Below are positions 53,726-63,151 of a stretch of 64,000 bases of DNA, in pieces; the stretch's first letter is position 1; every line of letters begins with the position of its first letter. Origin of the DNA: Pseudomonas sp. HR96 (GTDB lineage Bacteria; Pseudomonadota; Gammaproteobacteria; Pseudomonadales; Pseudomonadaceae); contig NZ_CP139141.1 of NCBI RefSeq assembly GCF_034059295.1, forward strand, positions 310,001-374,000, read 5' to 3'. The position numbers and the translations under genes are program-made. A model generated the notes under the pieces. The model was not told the origin of the DNA, searched no databases, and saw only the letters and a program-made list of their open reading frames with translations.

Positions 53726-55717
53726 ATGAGTGCACCTCCCAGCGGCGCAGTCCGCATGAACGCGCCGGTATTCTACTTTGCGGCGAGCTTTATCCTGATC
53801 TTCGGCCTGGTGGTGATCGCCATGCCGCAGCAGGCCCAGCAGTGGCTGCTGGCCGCCCAGGAGTGGGCCGCCAACACCGTCGGCTGGTACTACATGCTGG
53901 CCATGACCCTGTACTTGGTGTTTGTAGTGGCCACCGCCTTGTCCGGCTACGGCAAGATCAAGCTTGGCGCCGACCATGACGAGCCCGAGTTCAGCTACCT
54001 GTCCTGGGCCGGCATGCTGTTCGCCGCCGGCATCAGCATCACGCTGTTCTTCTTCTGCGTCTCCGAACCCCTGACCCACATGCTGCACCCGCCCCAGGGC
54101 GTCGGCGGCACCGAGGCGTCGGCGCGCCAGGCGATGCAGCTGCTGTTTTTGCACTGGGGCCTGCATGGCTGGGGCGTGTTCGCGTTCGTCGGCATGGCCC
54201 TGGCGTATTTCGCCTACCGACACAACCTGCCATTGGCCCTGCGCTCGGCGCTGTACCCATTGATCGGCAAGCGCATCAACGGGCCGATCGGCTACGCGGT
54301 CGACGGCTTCGGCATCATCGCCACGGTGTTCGGCCTGGGCGCCGACATGGGTTTTGGCGTGTTGCACCTCAACGCCGGGCTCGACTACCTGTTCGGCGTG
54401 CCCCATACCCAGTGGGTGCAGATGGGCCTGATCGTGCTGATGATGGGCGCGGCCATCGCCGTGGCCGTGGCCGGGGTTGACAAGGGCGTGCGGGTAATGT
54501 CCGACATCAACATGCTGCTGGCCTGTGCGCTGCTGCTGTTCGTGCTGTTCGCCGGGCCGACCCAGCACCTGCTCAACACCTTGATCCAGAACATCGGCGA
54601 CTACCTCGGCGCCTTGCCGAGCAAGAGTTTCGACGTCTATGCCTACAACGCCAAGAGCGATTGGCTGGGCAACTGGACCATCTTCTACTGGGCCTGGTGG
54701 ATTGCCTGGGCGCCTTTCGTGGGTCTCTTCATCGCGCGCATTTCGCGCGGGCGTACGATCCGCGAGTTTGTTTTCGGCGTGCTGCTGATCCCGCTGGGTT
54801 TCACCCTGGCGTGGATGTCGATTTTTGGTAACAGCGCCATCGAACTGGTACTGGGCCACGGCATGACTGCCCTGGGGCAGTCGGCGATCGTCGACCCGGC
54901 CAAGACCCTCTACCTGCTGTTGCAAACCTACCCGTGGAGCAAGACGGTGATCGCCGTCACGGTGTTCATCAGCTTCGTGTTCTTCGTCACCTCGGCAGAC
55001 TCCGGCACCGTGGTGCTGTCCACGCTCTCGGCGCGAGGCGGCAGCCCGGACGAAGACGGGCCGAAATGGCTGCGGGTGTTCTGGGGCGCGATGACCGCCT
55101 TGATCACCGGCGGCCTGCTGTTCGCCGGCAGCATCGATTCGCTGAAGTCCGCTGTGGTGCTGACCTCGCTGCCGTTCTCGCTGATTCTGCTGGCCATGAT
55201 GTGGGGCTTGCACAAGGCCTTCCACCTGGAGTCGCAACGCAAGATTGCCCAGCTCTACTCCCTGGCCCCCGCTGCCAGCGCCCGCCCGGGCCGCGGCGGC
55301 TGGCGCCAGCGCCTGGCCCAGGCGGTCAGCTTCCCGTCGCGTGACGAGGTCTACCGCATCATGGACGCCGTGGTGCGCCCGGCCATTGCCGAAGTCACTG
55401 CGGTTTTCGCCGAGAAAGGCCTCACCGCTGTCACCCAGGAAGACTCCGGCCACGACAACGTCACCCTGGAAATCGGCCACGGCGAGGAGCGCCCGTTCAT
55501 CTATCAGGTGCAGATGCGCGGCTACTTCACGCCATCCTTCGCCCGCGGCGGCATGGGCAACCAGGAGCTGAAGAACCGCCGCTACTACCGCGCTGAAGTG
55601 CACCTGGCCGAAGGCAGTCAGGACTACGACCTGGTGGGGTATAACAAGGAGCAGGTGATCAACGATATTCTCGATCAGTACGAGCGGCATATGCAGTTCC
55701 TGCATATGGTGCGTTAA
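53726..55717 (+). CDS. betT: BCCT-family choline/betaine transporter BetT
   Basis: A 663-residue secondary transporter with twelve membrane segments (~15-480) and a ~180-residue cytoplasmic C-terminal domain characteristic of BetT. The BCCT signature WTIFYWAWWIAWAPFVGLFIARISRGRTIREF lies around residues 315-350. Imports choline or a related quaternary or sulfonium compound. Its position inside a sulfur block raises the possibility of a sulfonium or choline-O-sulfate substrate; this is only inferred. Confidence 0.92.
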   Translation: MSAPPSGAVRMNAPVFYFAASFILIFGLVVIAMPQQAQQWLLAAQEWAANTVGWYYMLAMTLYLVFVVATALSGYGKIKLGADHDEPEFSYLSWAGMLFAAGISITLFFFCVSEPLTHMLHPPQGVGGTEASARQAMQLLFLHWGLHGWGVFAFVGMALAYFAYRHNLPLALRSALYPLIGKRINGPIGYAVDGFGIIATVFGLGADMGFGVLHLNAGLDYLFGVPHTQWVQMGLIVLMMGAAIAVAVAGVDKGVRVMSDINMLLACALLLFVLFAGPTQHLLNTLIQNIGDYLGALPSKSFDVYAYNAKSDWLGNWTIFYWAWWIAWAPFVGLFIARISRGRTIREFVFGVLLIPLGFTLAWMSIFGNSAIELVLGHGMTALGQSAIVDPAKTLYLLLQTYPWSKTVIAVTVFISFVFFVTSADSGTVVLSTLSARGGSPDEDGPKWLRVFWGAMTALITGGLLFAGSIDSLKSAVVLTSLPFSLILLAMMWGLHKAFHLESQRKIAQLYSLAPAASARPGRGGWRQRLAQAVSFPSRDEVYRIMDAVVRPAIAEVTAVFAEKGLTAVTQEDSGHDNVTLEIGHGEERPFIYQVQMRGYFTPSFARGGMGNQELKNRRYYRAEVHLAEGSQDYDLVGYNKEQVINDILDQYERHMQFLHMVR

Positions 55718-55807
55718 GCATTTGCAGTTGCTTGAACCCTGGAAAGCGGCCAGCCTCCATGAGTCTGTCCGCTGATTTTTCAGTCCTCGATAACAACAGG
55801 AATGACA

Positions 55808-56845
55808 ATGACCTACATCGCCGCCAAAAATCGCTACGAATCCGTCCCCTACCGCCGAGTGGGCCGCAGTGGCCTGGTGCTGCCTGCCCTGTCACTGGGC
55901 CTCTGGCACAACTTCGGCGATGCCACGCCGATCGATACCCAGCGCGCAATGCTGCGCACGGCGTTCGACCTGGGGATCAACCACTTCGATCTGGCCAACA
56001 ACTACGGCCCGCCCTACGGCAGCGCCGAGGTCAATTTCGGGCGGTTGTTGCGCGAGGACTTCAAGCATTATCGCGACGAGCTGATCATCTCCAGCAAGGC
56101 TGGCTGGGACATGTGGCCGGGGCCGTACGGGCAGGGTGGCGGTTCGCGCAAGTATGTACTGGCCAGCCTCGACCAGAGCCTGCAGCGTATGGGCCTCGAG
56201 TATGTGGATATCTTCTATTCGCACCGCTTCGACCCGGACACGCCGCTGGAAGAGACCGCCAGCGCGCTGGCCACTGCCGTGCAGCAGGGCAAGGCGTTGT
56301 ATATCGGCATTTCGTCCTACTCGGGCACCAAGACTCGCGAGATGGCCAGGTTGCTGCAAGAGTGGAAGGTGCCGCTTTTGATTCATCAGCCGGCGTACAA
56401 CCTGCTCAACCGTTGGGTCGAGAAGGACCTGCTGGACGTGACCGAGGAAGTCGGGGCCGGGGTGATTGTGTTCACTGCGCTGGCCCAGGGGCTGCTCAGC
56501 GACAAGTACCTCAATGGCGTGCCGGAAGACTCGCGAGTCAATCGCCCGGGTGGTGGCTCCTTGCAGAAGTCGCATCTGTCCGAGACCAATCTGGCGCACA
56601 TCCGCGCGCTCAACGCGATCGCCCAGAAGCGCGGTCAGAGCCTGGCGCAGATGGCCCTGGCCTGGACCCTGCGCGATCCACGGGTGACCTCGGCGCTGAT
56701 CGGCGCCAGCCGGCCCGAGCAGATCGTCGAGAACGTCAAGGCTCTGGACAACCTGAAGTTCAGTGCCGAGGAATTGGCCGAGATCGATCGGTTCGCGGTG
56801 GAGGGCGGCATCAATCTGTGGGAGAAGCCATCACTGGCGCAGTGA
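55808..56845 (+). CDS. Aldo/keto reductase, YghZ/Gpr type
   Basis: A 345-residue NADPH-dependent aldo/keto reductase of the AKR14 branch: YRRVGRSGLVLPALSLGLWHNFGD, INHFDLANNYGPPYGSAEVNFGRLL (catalytic Asp and Tyr), RMGLEYVDIFYSHRFDP and IGASRPEQIVENV. E. coli YghZ reduces L-glyceraldehyde-3-phosphate and methylglyoxal. An ATG six bases upstream (55802) is also in frame; the ATG at 55808 is better spaced from ACAGGA. 90 bases after betT on the same strand. Confidence 0.9.
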   Translation: MTYIAAKNRYESVPYRRVGRSGLVLPALSLGLWHNFGDATPIDTQRAMLRTAFDLGINHFDLANNYGPPYGSAEVNFGRLLREDFKHYRDELIISSKAGWDMWPGPYGQGGGSRKYVLASLDQSLQRMGLEYVDIFYSHRFDPDTPLEETASALATAVQQGKALYIGISSYSGTKTREMARLLQEWKVPLLIHQPAYNLLNRWVEKDLLDVTEEVGAGVIVFTALAQGLLSDKYLNGVPEDSRVNRPGGGSLQKSHLSETNLAHIRALNAIAQKRGQSLAQMALAWTLRDPRVTSALIGASRPEQIVENVKALDNLKFSAEELAEIDRFAVEGGINLWEKPSLAQ

Positions 56846-56880
56846 TGGGCGCATTGTCTGGCCATGCGCGGTTTTTGCAA

Positions 56881-56957
56881 CCTCGCCAGCTTCGCCGGCT
56901 CCTACGCCACCTGTGGGGGCCCCGGGGTTGGCGTAGGAGCCGGCGGAGCTGGCGAGG
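56881..56957. repeat. Paired REP palindrome (29-bp arms)
   Basis: The left arm 56881-56909 starts CCTCGCCAGCTTCGCCGG; the right arm 56929-56957 is its reverse complement with one mismatch, around a 19-base GC-rich loop. It lies between the convergent aldo/keto reductase and tauD genes, as REPs usually do, and matches the GCCGGCGAAGCTGGCGAGGGC copies in 8170-8600. It may also stop transcription from both sides. Confidence 0.85.
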
Positions 56958-56972
56958 GCATCACCTCGCCCT

Positions 56973-57806
56973 TCAAACCGGCACATCCCCCAACACCGTC
57001 GCCCGGTGCATCACCCGCCGCTGCGGGCGGTAGTCGTCCACGGCGTAATGTTGCGTGCAGCGGTTGTCCCAGAACGCCACGTCGCCCGCCTGCCATTGCC
57101 AGCGCACGGTGAACTCCGGGCGGGTGCTGTGGGCGAACAGCAGGTTGAGGATGGCCTGGCTTTCGGCCGGTTCCAGTTCGTTGATGCGGGTGGTGAAGCC
57201 TTCGCTGACGAACAGGCCTTTGCGCCCGCTGACCGGGTGGGTGCGGATCACTGGGTGCGACAACGGCGGATGCTGGCGGCGCGTTGCTTCGTAGCGGGCG
57301 AGGTCTTCGGCGGTGCTGCCGAAGCGCTCCAGCGGGAAGGACTTGGTGAAGTCATGGGTCGCGGTGAGGCCGTCCAGCAGTCGCTTGAGCGGCGCCGACA
57401 GTGCTTCGTAGGCGGCAGCGCCACTGGCCCAGAGTGTGTCGCCGCCCCAGGCCGGCACCTGTTTGGCGCTGAGCACTGCGCCCATGGCCGGGGTGGGCAG
57501 GAAGGTCACGTCGGTGTGCCAGATGGCGTTGTCGCGTACGTCGGTCACTGCCGTGTCGAGGATCAGCACTTCGGGCTGCTCCGGCACGTTGGGGTAGATC
57601 GGGTGGATGTGCAGGTCGCCGAAGCGCCGCGCGAAGTCCGCCTGCTGGCGCGGGGTCAGCGGCTGGTTGCGAAAGAACAGCACCTGGTGTTGCAACAGGG
57701 CGCGTTCGATGGCGTCACGCTCGGCTTCAGCCAGTGGCAGGCTCAAGTCCACACCCTCGACGCGGGCGCCAAGGGCAGGGCTCAGGGGAAACAGTTGCAG
57801 GTTCAT
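56973..57806 (-). CDS. tauD: Taurine dioxygenase
   Basis: A 277-residue Fe(II)/2-oxoglutarate dioxygenase that hydroxylates taurine so that it breaks into sulfite and aminoacetaldehyde. Iron ligands are His97 and Asp99 (WHTD) with distal His253 (QHYAVDD); Arg264 or Arg268 should bind 2-oxoglutarate. Start [21 protein letters not shown] is family-typical. Last gene of tauABCD on the minus strand, 60 bases after tauC. Confidence 0.94.
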   Translation of the reverse strand: MNLQLFPLSPALGARVEGVDLSLPLAEAERDAIERALLQHQVLFFRNQPLTPRQQADFARRFGDLHIHPIYPNVPEQPEVLILDTAVTDVRDNAIWHTDVTFLPTPAMGAVLSAKQVPAWGGDTLWASGAAAYEALSAPLKRLLDGLTATHDFTKSFPLERFGSTAEDLARYEATRRQHPPLSHPVIRTHPVSGRKGLFVSEGFTTRINELEPAESQAILNLLFAHSTRPEFTVRWQWQAGDVAFWDNRCTQHYAVDDYRPQRRVMHRATVLGDVPV

Positions 57807-57866
57807 CTCGATACTCGTCCATCAGCGCCGAACTGTCGGCGTGGTCAGTTGTAAACGCTTGCAGCT

Positions 57867-58700
57867 TCAATGGCTCTGGCCATGCCAGGGCACCAGCCGA
57901 CGTTGCAGCGCGCGCAGGCCCATTTCCAGGCCGAAGGCGATCAGAGCGATCAGCAGGATGCCCAGCACCACCACGTCGGTGACCAGGAACTGCGCGGCCG
58001 ACTGCACCATGAAGCCCAGCCCGCTGGTGGCGGCGATCAGCTCGGCGGCGACCAGGGTCGACCAGCCGACCCCCAGCCCGATGCGCACGCCGGTGAGGAT
58101 ATCCGGCAGGGCACTCGGCAGGATCACATGGCGGATCAGTTGTGCGCGTGTTGCCCCGAGCGACTGCGCAGCGCGCAGCCGCGCCGGGTCGACATTGCGC
58201 ACACCGGTGGCAGTGGCGATGGCGATCGGGGCGAAGATCGCGAGGTAGATCAGCAGTACCTTGGACAGCTCGCCGATGCCGCACCAGATCACGATCAGCG
58301 GCAGATACGCCAGGGGCGGAATCGGCCGGTAGAACTCGATCAGCGGGTCCAGGATGCCTTGGGCGATGCGGTTGGTGCCGATGGCGATGCCCACCGGAAT
58401 GGCGAACAGTACGGCGAACACCAGGGCGATGCCGATGCGTTGCAGGCTGGCGCCCAGGTGCTGCCAGAGCGTGACGTCCATGTAGCCCTTGGTCGCCAGC
58501 AGCCAGCCTTTTTCCACCACCGCGCTGGGGGGCGGCAGGAACAAGGGTTCGATCAGGCCGCCGGCGGTCACCGCCCACCACAGCAACAGCACGGCCGCGA
58601 GGGTCAGGGTGCTGATCCAGCGGGTGCCGATGCGCCATTTGCCGCGCGCTGCGGCAGGCGCCTGGGCGGCTTTGCTGACAGGGATCTGGTAGCTGCTCAT
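57867..58700 (-). CDS. tauC: Taurine ABC transporter permease
   Basis: A 277-residue permease with six segments; the family motif [67 protein letters not shown], in pattern, fills ~170-235. The motif [12 protein letters not shown] is typical of TauC/SsuC. Overlaps tauB by four bases. Confidence 0.94.
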   Translation of the reverse strand: MSSYQIPVSKAAQAPAAARGKWRIGTRWISTLTLAAVLLLWWAVTAGGLIEPLFLPPPSAVVEKGWLLATKGYMDVTLWQHLGASLQRIGIALVFAVLFAIPVGIAIGTNRIAQGILDPLIEFYRPIPPLAYLPLIVIWCGIGELSKVLLIYLAIFAPIAIATATGVRNVDPARLRAAQSLGATRAQLIRHVILPSALPDILTGVRIGLGVGWSTLVAAELIAATSGLGFMVQSAAQFLVTDVVVLGILLIALIAFGLEMGLRALQRRLVPWHGQSH

Positions 58701-59488
58701 GCCGGCTCCTGGCGCAAGGCTGCGCGTTGGGAAAACACCCGCGAGAGCACGTGTTCGCGGGTTTCGATGAAACGCGGGTCGGATTTGATCGAGCGCGCCG
58801 ATTCGCCGGCGCCGTAGCGCAGGCCGAAATCCAGCGCCAGGCGCTCCTCGATATGGCCGGGGTTGGGCGCCAGCAGGATCAGGTCGGTGGCGAGGAATAC
58901 CGCCTCCTCGATGTCATGGGTGATCAGGAACACTGGCTTGGCCGTGCGTTGCCAGACCTGCAGCAACAGCTCCTGCATCTGCTCGCGGGTGAAGGCGTCA
59001 AGGGCGCCGAACGGCTCGTCCATCAGCAGCACGCGCGGGTCGGCGGCCAAGGCGCGCGCCAGGCCCACCCGTTGCTTCTGGCCCCCGGACAGCTGCCAGA
59101 CATGGCGCTCGCCGAAGTCGGCAAGGTCGACCAGGGCGAGCATCTCGCGGGCGCGCTGGTCACGTTGCTGACGCGGCACGCCGGCCAGCGCCAGGCCGAA
59201 GCCGACGTTGGCCAGCACGTTCTGCCAGGGCAGCAGGGCGTCGTCCTGGAACACCACCCCGCGCTCGGCCCCCGGCCCCTGCACCGGTACGCCGTCGAGG
59301 GTGATGCGCCCGGCGCTGGGCCGCACGAAGCCGGCGATCAGGTTCAACAGTGAGGTCTTGCCGCTGCCCGAGGGCCCCAGCGCCACCAACAACTGCTGTG
59401 GCCCGAGGGTCAGGGAGATGTCGGCGAGCACCGGCGCGGCCGCGCCGGGGTAGTGGGCGCTGATGCGTTCGAGCTGCAGCTGGGCCAT
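58697..59488 (-). CDS. tauB: Taurine ABC transporter ATPase
   Basis: A 263-residue ATPase with Walker [11 protein letters not shown]-loop [21 protein letters not shown] and signature LSGGQKQR. Walker B is [12 protein letters not shown] and the H-loop [14 protein letters not shown]. Close to E. coli TauB. Follows tauA by five bases. Confidence 0.95.
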   Translation of the reverse strand: MAQLQLERISAHYPGAAAPVLADISLTLGPQQLLVALGPSGSGKTSLLNLIAGFVRPSAGRITLDGVPVQGPGAERGVVFQDDALLPWQNVLANVGFGLALAGVPRQQRDQRAREMLALVDLADFGERHVWQLSGGQKQRVGLARALAADPRVLLMDEPFGALDAFTREQMQELLLQVWQRTAKPVFLITHDIEEAVFLATDLILLAPNPGHIEERLALDFGLRYGAGESARSIKSDPRFIETREHVLSRVFSQRAALRQEPA

Positions 59489-59493
59489 GCCGG

Positions 59494-60510
59494 TTACTCC
59501 GCGAACTTGGCGCTGACGTAGGGCGAGTAGTCCGGCAGCACGCTTTCCACCTTGCCCTGCTCCTTGAGGAAATCGGCGGTCTGGGCGATGGCTTTGGCGG
59601 TACCACCCTGCAGCAAGGCTGGGGTTTGCTGCGCCTTGGCGTCGGGGAAGGCCGAGCCGGCGAGCAGTTCAGGCACGTCGGCGGCATTGGCGCCGGTCAG
59701 CTTGGCGATCTTCTGCACCGGCGCCGAGTCGGCGGTCCAGGCGTCCTTGTGGGCGGCGTAGTCGGCGAACGAATCGAGGGTGACCTTGGCGAATTTGGCG
59801 ACCACGTCCGGGTGCTTGTCGGCGTAGTCCTTGCGCGCTACCCACACCTCGAACGTCGGCGCGCCCCATTGGGCGACCTGTGCGGCATCGGTAAGGGTCT
59901 TGCCGGTCTTGCGGATTTCCCCCAGGGCCGGCGACCAGACGAATGCGCCGTCGATGTCGCCGCGCTTCCAGGCGGCGGCGATCTCCGCCGGTTGCAGGTT
60001 GACCACCTTGACCTTGCCTTCCAGGCCCCAGTGTTTCAGGGCGCCCAGCAGGCTGTAGTGCGAGGTGGACACGAACGGTGTGGCAATGGTCTTGCCCACC
60101 AGCTGCTGCGGGTTGTCGATGCCGCTGCCGTTGCGCACCACCAGGGCTTCAGCCGAATTGATCTGTGCCGAGACAATGAACGCCACGATCGGCAGTTTGC
60201 GCGAGGCCGCTGCGGCCAGCGGGCTGGAGCCCAGGTTGCCGATCTGCAGGTCGCCCGAGGCCAGGGCCGTGACCACTTCCGGGCCACTGTTGAAGCGGCG
60301 CCAGTCGATCTTCTCGCCAATCGCTTTTTCGTAGGTGCCGTCGGCCTGGGGCACTTTGCTCGGGTCGATACCGGTCTGGTAACCCACGTGCAAGGTTTCG
60401 TCGGCCTGTGCGGGAATGGCCGCGGCCAACGCGATAGCGACACCCAAGGTCAGCGTGGAAAGAATCTTGAAGGTGAAATTTGAGTTAGGAAGGGAGCGGC
60501 CGATAGCCAT
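59494..60510 (-). CDS. tauA: Taurine-binding periplasmic protein
   Basis: A 338-residue binding protein. A signal peptide of ~34 residues ends IPAQA-DE, and the mature protein starts [21 protein letters not shown], typical of TauA. Other motifs are [15 protein letters not shown] and [18 protein letters not shown]. The ATG at 60510 has GAGG; an earlier in-frame ATG at 60531 is less likely. First gene of tauABCD, divergent from the porin gene. Confidence 0.94.
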   Translation of the reverse strand: MAIGRSLPNSNFTFKILSTLTLGVAIALAAAIPAQADETLHVGYQTGIDPSKVPQADGTYEKAIGEKIDWRRFNSGPEVVTALASGDLQIGNLGSSPLAAAASRKLPIVAFIVSAQINSAEALVVRNGSGIDNPQQLVGKTIATPFVSTSHYSLLGALKHWGLEGKVKVVNLQPAEIAAAWKRGDIDGAFVWSPALGEIRKTGKTLTDAAQVAQWGAPTFEVWVARKDYADKHPDVVAKFAKVTLDSFADYAAHKDAWTADSAPVQKIAKLTGANAADVPELLAGSAFPDAKAQQTPALLQGGTAKAIAQTADFLKEQGKVESVLPDYSPYVSAKFAE

Positions 60511-60906
60511 AGTACACCTCGGGTGTAGCAATTCTGTAATAAAGGGTCGGGAGAATGAGCGGCCGGTCGTCCGGTCTGCTGAAGCTAAACGATCTAAAAA
60601 AGCCGCAGTAAATACTTTTTAGTGCTTAGCTTATGAGGTTTGCCGCTTTAAAGAACTTTTAAGAGTGTTGGGTAGGTTTGTTATTCCAAATTCGTATCAA
60701 CGGTGTTGAAACAATTCTTTTGGCGCCTATGAAATGTTCTTTAAGCTGCACGCCCCGAACGTGGGTGGAAAAGTTCAATGGCGACTGACCGATGGTTGTT
60801 GACCGGTCGGTCAGTTTTGGACTTAATCACGCTCGCTGGCGCAAAGGAACGACAGATTCCCAGCCATGGCACACAAAAATTAGAAAATATTGAGAGGAGC
60901 TGTTCA
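60511..60906. other. Divergent tauA-porin promoter region
   Basis: A gene-free stretch of 396 bases, clearly AT-richer than its flanks between ~60590 and 60740. It holds TTATTCC at 60681-60687 and the dyad at 60785-60814 (listed separately). It should contain the promoters of tauA (minus) and the porin gene (plus), probably under CysB-type sulfur control, but I cannot identify a CysB box by eye. Confidence 0.5.
60785..60814. promoter_or_regulatory. Candidate operator dyad before the porin gene
   Basis: CTGACCGA (60785-60792) and TCGGTCAG (60807-60814) form a perfect 8-bp inverted repeat, and GACCGGTC (60801-60808) is itself palindromic. It lies ~95-120 bases before the porin ATG, a reasonable place for a TetR/LysR-type protein to act. 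Confidence 0.45.
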
Positions 60907-62313
60907 ATGTATAAATCCACCCTGGCGCTGGCTGTTGCCGCGGGCGTTCTGGTCAGCCAGGCTCACGCCGATGGCTTTCTGGATGACAGTAAAGCGACCC
61001 TGAAGCTGCGCAACTTCTACATCAACACTGACAACCGTGATTCGGACACCAACACCGCTGCCAACAAGCGCAATGGTGTACAGAGCCTCAACTCCGAGTG
61101 GGGTCAGGCCTTCCAGGCCGAGTTCATCTCTGGTTATACCAAAGGCACCGTAGGCTTCGGTCTGGACGCTATCGGCGTGTACGCCCTGCGCCTGGATTCC
61201 GGCCGTGGTTCCAACGGCCAGAACGCGACCAGCTCCCTCGATGGCGGCACTGTGTTCCCGAGCCAGCGCAATGGCGATGCCGTTGACGACTTCGCGACCA
61301 TGGGCCTGACGGCCAAGGCCAAAGTCTCCAAGACTGAACTGAAGCTGGGCACTCTGCAGCCCAAGCTGCCGGTCATCATGTCTAACGACGGTCGCCTGGT
61401 GCCACAGTGGTGGACCGGTGGCCAGGTGACGTCCAACGACATCAAGGATGTGACCTTGATCGCGGGCAAGATCACCGAAGCCAAGGGCCGTAACTCCAGC
61501 AACACCGAAGATCTGTCGATCAGCGGCGCCAACGGTGGTGGTAACAGCAACCTAGCAACGGGTCGTCGCAGCAACGATTTCCGCTACGCCGGTGCTGATT
61601 ACAAAGTCACCAAAGACCTGCTGCTGCAGTACTATTTCGGCAACCTGGAAGACTTCTACAACCAGAGCTTCGTCGGCCTGGTACACAACTGGTCGATCGG
61701 CCCGGGTGTCTTGAAGTCTGATCTGCGTTACTTCCACAGCAGCAGCGACGGCAAAGACGGCAACAACACCCTGTACTACTCGACCGGCGCCTATCAGAAC
61801 TCCCCAAGTGGTCGTGGCGAAGTCGACAACAACCTGGCCAGCGGTCTGTTCCTCTACACCGTGGCCGGTCACACCTTTGGTGGCGGTTATCAGGTCAGCA
61901 ACGGCAGCAGCGACTTCCCGTGGCTGAACCAGGGTGACGGTTCGTCGAACTACACCATCACTGACATGCAGATCCAGAAGTTCGGCCGTGCCGGTGAGAA
62001 AACCTGGCAGGCTCGCTACTCGTATGACTTCGCCAAACTGGGTGTGCCTGGTGCAACCTTTGGTATTGTCTATCTGCGTGGCGACAACATCGACCTGTAC
62101 TCCAACGCGGCCCGTCCCGTACAGACTGCTGATGGTGCCAACGAGTGGGAACGCGACATCACCATCGCTTACGTAGTGCCCGAAGGCCCGCTGAAGAACT
62201 TCGGCGTGATGTGGAAGAACGCTTCGTGGCGCAACAACTTCTCGAGCGCTGCTAACCAGCGTGAACAAGACGAGAACCGCGTCATCCTGAGCTATCAGTT
62301 CCCGCTGAAGTAA
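60907..62313 (+). CDS. oprE: OprD-family outer-membrane porin, OprE-like
   Basis: A 468-residue outer-membrane beta-barrel. Signal peptide residues 1-21 (ending AHA-DG), then GFLDDSKATLKLRNFYINTDNRD, a strand pattern typical of OprD/OprE, EFISGYTKGTVGFGLDAIGVYALRLDSG and a C-terminal ILSYQFPLK ending in a lysine rather than phenylalanine. The upstream open frame was rejected because the ATG at 60907 has GAGAGGAG and starts the signal peptide. Next to tauABCD, so uptake of taurine or other sulfonates is likely. Confidence 0.9.
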   Translation: MYKSTLALAVAAGVLVSQAHADGFLDDSKATLKLRNFYINTDNRDSDTNTAANKRNGVQSLNSEWGQAFQAEFISGYTKGTVGFGLDAIGVYALRLDSGRGSNGQNATSSLDGGTVFPSQRNGDAVDDFATMGLTAKAKVSKTELKLGTLQPKLPVIMSNDGRLVPQWWTGGQVTSNDIKDVTLIAGKITEAKGRNSSNTEDLSISGANGGGNSNLATGRRSNDFRYAGADYKVTKDLLLQYYFGNLEDFYNQSFVGLVHNWSIGPGVLKSDLRYFHSSSDGKDGNNTLYYSTGAYQNSPSGRGEVDNNLASGLFLYTVAGHTFGGGYQVSNGSSDFPWLNQGDGSSNYTITDMQIQKFGRAGEKTWQARYSYDFAKLGVPGATFGIVYLRGDNIDLYSNAARPVQTADGANEWERDITIAYVVPEGPLKNFGVMWKNASWRNNFSSAANQREQDENRVILSYQFPLK

Positions 62314-62327
62314 GGTTGTCGCAATCG

Positions 62328-62356
62328 AAAAAACCCGGCCCCGGCCGGGTTTTTTT
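62328..62356 (+). terminator. Rho-independent terminator after the porin gene
   Basis: AAAAAACCCGGCC and GGCCGGGTTTTTTT form a strong stem ending in seven T, 15 bases after the stop. It may work both ways. Confidence 0.93.
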
Positions 62357-62370
62357 CATTCTATATTCGT

Positions 62371-62387
62371 TATTCTTTTCAAGAATA
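62371..62387. promoter_or_regulatory. TATTCTT-TTC-AAGAATA dyad before lsfA
   Basis: A perfect 7-bp inverted repeat in an AT-rich stretch (62357-62425), ~85 bases before the lsfA ATG. The TTATTC half recurs at 62401 and near other genes of this window (31081, 60681). A candidate site for the sulfur regulator CysB or a LysR-type relative; not confirmed. Confidence 0.4.
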
Positions 62388-62470
62388 TCCAAATCGTTAT
62401 TTATTCTTTTTTATCTTTCCTGACTCAGTGCACAGTAGCGCTCCAAGCAACACAGCCCAGGAGCAGCAGC

Positions 62471-63109
62471 ATGACCATCAGACTCGGCGACATAGCCCCC
62501 GATTTTGTTCAGGATTCCAGCGCCGGCACCATTCATTTCCATGAGTGGCTGGGTAACAGCTGGGGCGTGCTGTTCTCCCACCCCGCCGACTTCACGCCGG
62601 TGTGCACCACTGAACTGGGCTTCACCGCCAAGCTCAAGGACGAGTTCGCCCAGCGCGGGGTCAAGGCCATCGCCCTGTCGGTGGACCCGGTCGACTCTCA
62701 CCACCGCTGGATCGACGACATCAACGAGACCCAGGCGACCACGGTGAACTTCCCCATCCTCGCCGACGCCGACCGCAAGGTGTCCGACCTCTACGACCTG
62801 ATCCACCCCAACGCCAACGACACCCTGACCGTGCGTTCGCTGTTCGTCATCGACCCGAACAAGAAGGTCCGCCTGACCATCACCTACCCGGCCAGCACCG
62901 GGCGCAACTTCCACGAGATCCTGCGGGTGATCGACTCTCTGCAGCTGACCGACAGTCACAAGGTGGCCACCCCGGCCAACTGGCAGGACGGCGACGACGT
63001 GGTGATCGTGCCCTCGCTCAAGGACGAAGACGAGATCAAGCAGCGCTTTCCCAAAGGCTACAAGGCCGTCAAGCCGTACCTGCGCCTGACCCCGCAGCCC
63101 AACCGCTAA
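62471..63109 (+). CDS. lsfA: 1-Cys peroxiredoxin LsfA
   Basis: A 212-residue Prx6-type peroxiredoxin. The peroxidatic cysteine is Cys45 in HPADFTPVCTTEL; no resolving cysteine is visible. The C-terminal VIVPSLKDEDEIKQRFPKGYK-like section is typical of the 1-Cys class. It reduces peroxides and is induced with sulfonate use in P. putida, where it precedes the ssu operon. A GGAG lies before the ATG. ssuA follows after 42 bases. Confidence 0.94.
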   Translation: MTIRLGDIAPDFVQDSSAGTIHFHEWLGNSWGVLFSHPADFTPVCTTELGFTAKLKDEFAQRGVKAIALSVDPVDSHHRWIDDINETQATTVNFPILADADRKVSDLYDLIHPNANDTLTVRSLFVIDPNKKVRLTITYPASTGRNFHEILRVIDSLQLTDSHKVATPANWQDGDDVVIVPSLKDEDEIKQRFPKGYKAVKPYLRLTPQPNR

Positions 63110-63151
63110 GCCGCACCCACTTTCCTTATCCCGCAGCCCCGGAGAGCGTCA

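Noticed and set aside
53684..55705. A 673-codon minus-strand open frame opposite betT
   Set aside because: Low-complexity His/Gln/Gly/Val composition typical of antisense frames; betT has full family features on the plus strand.
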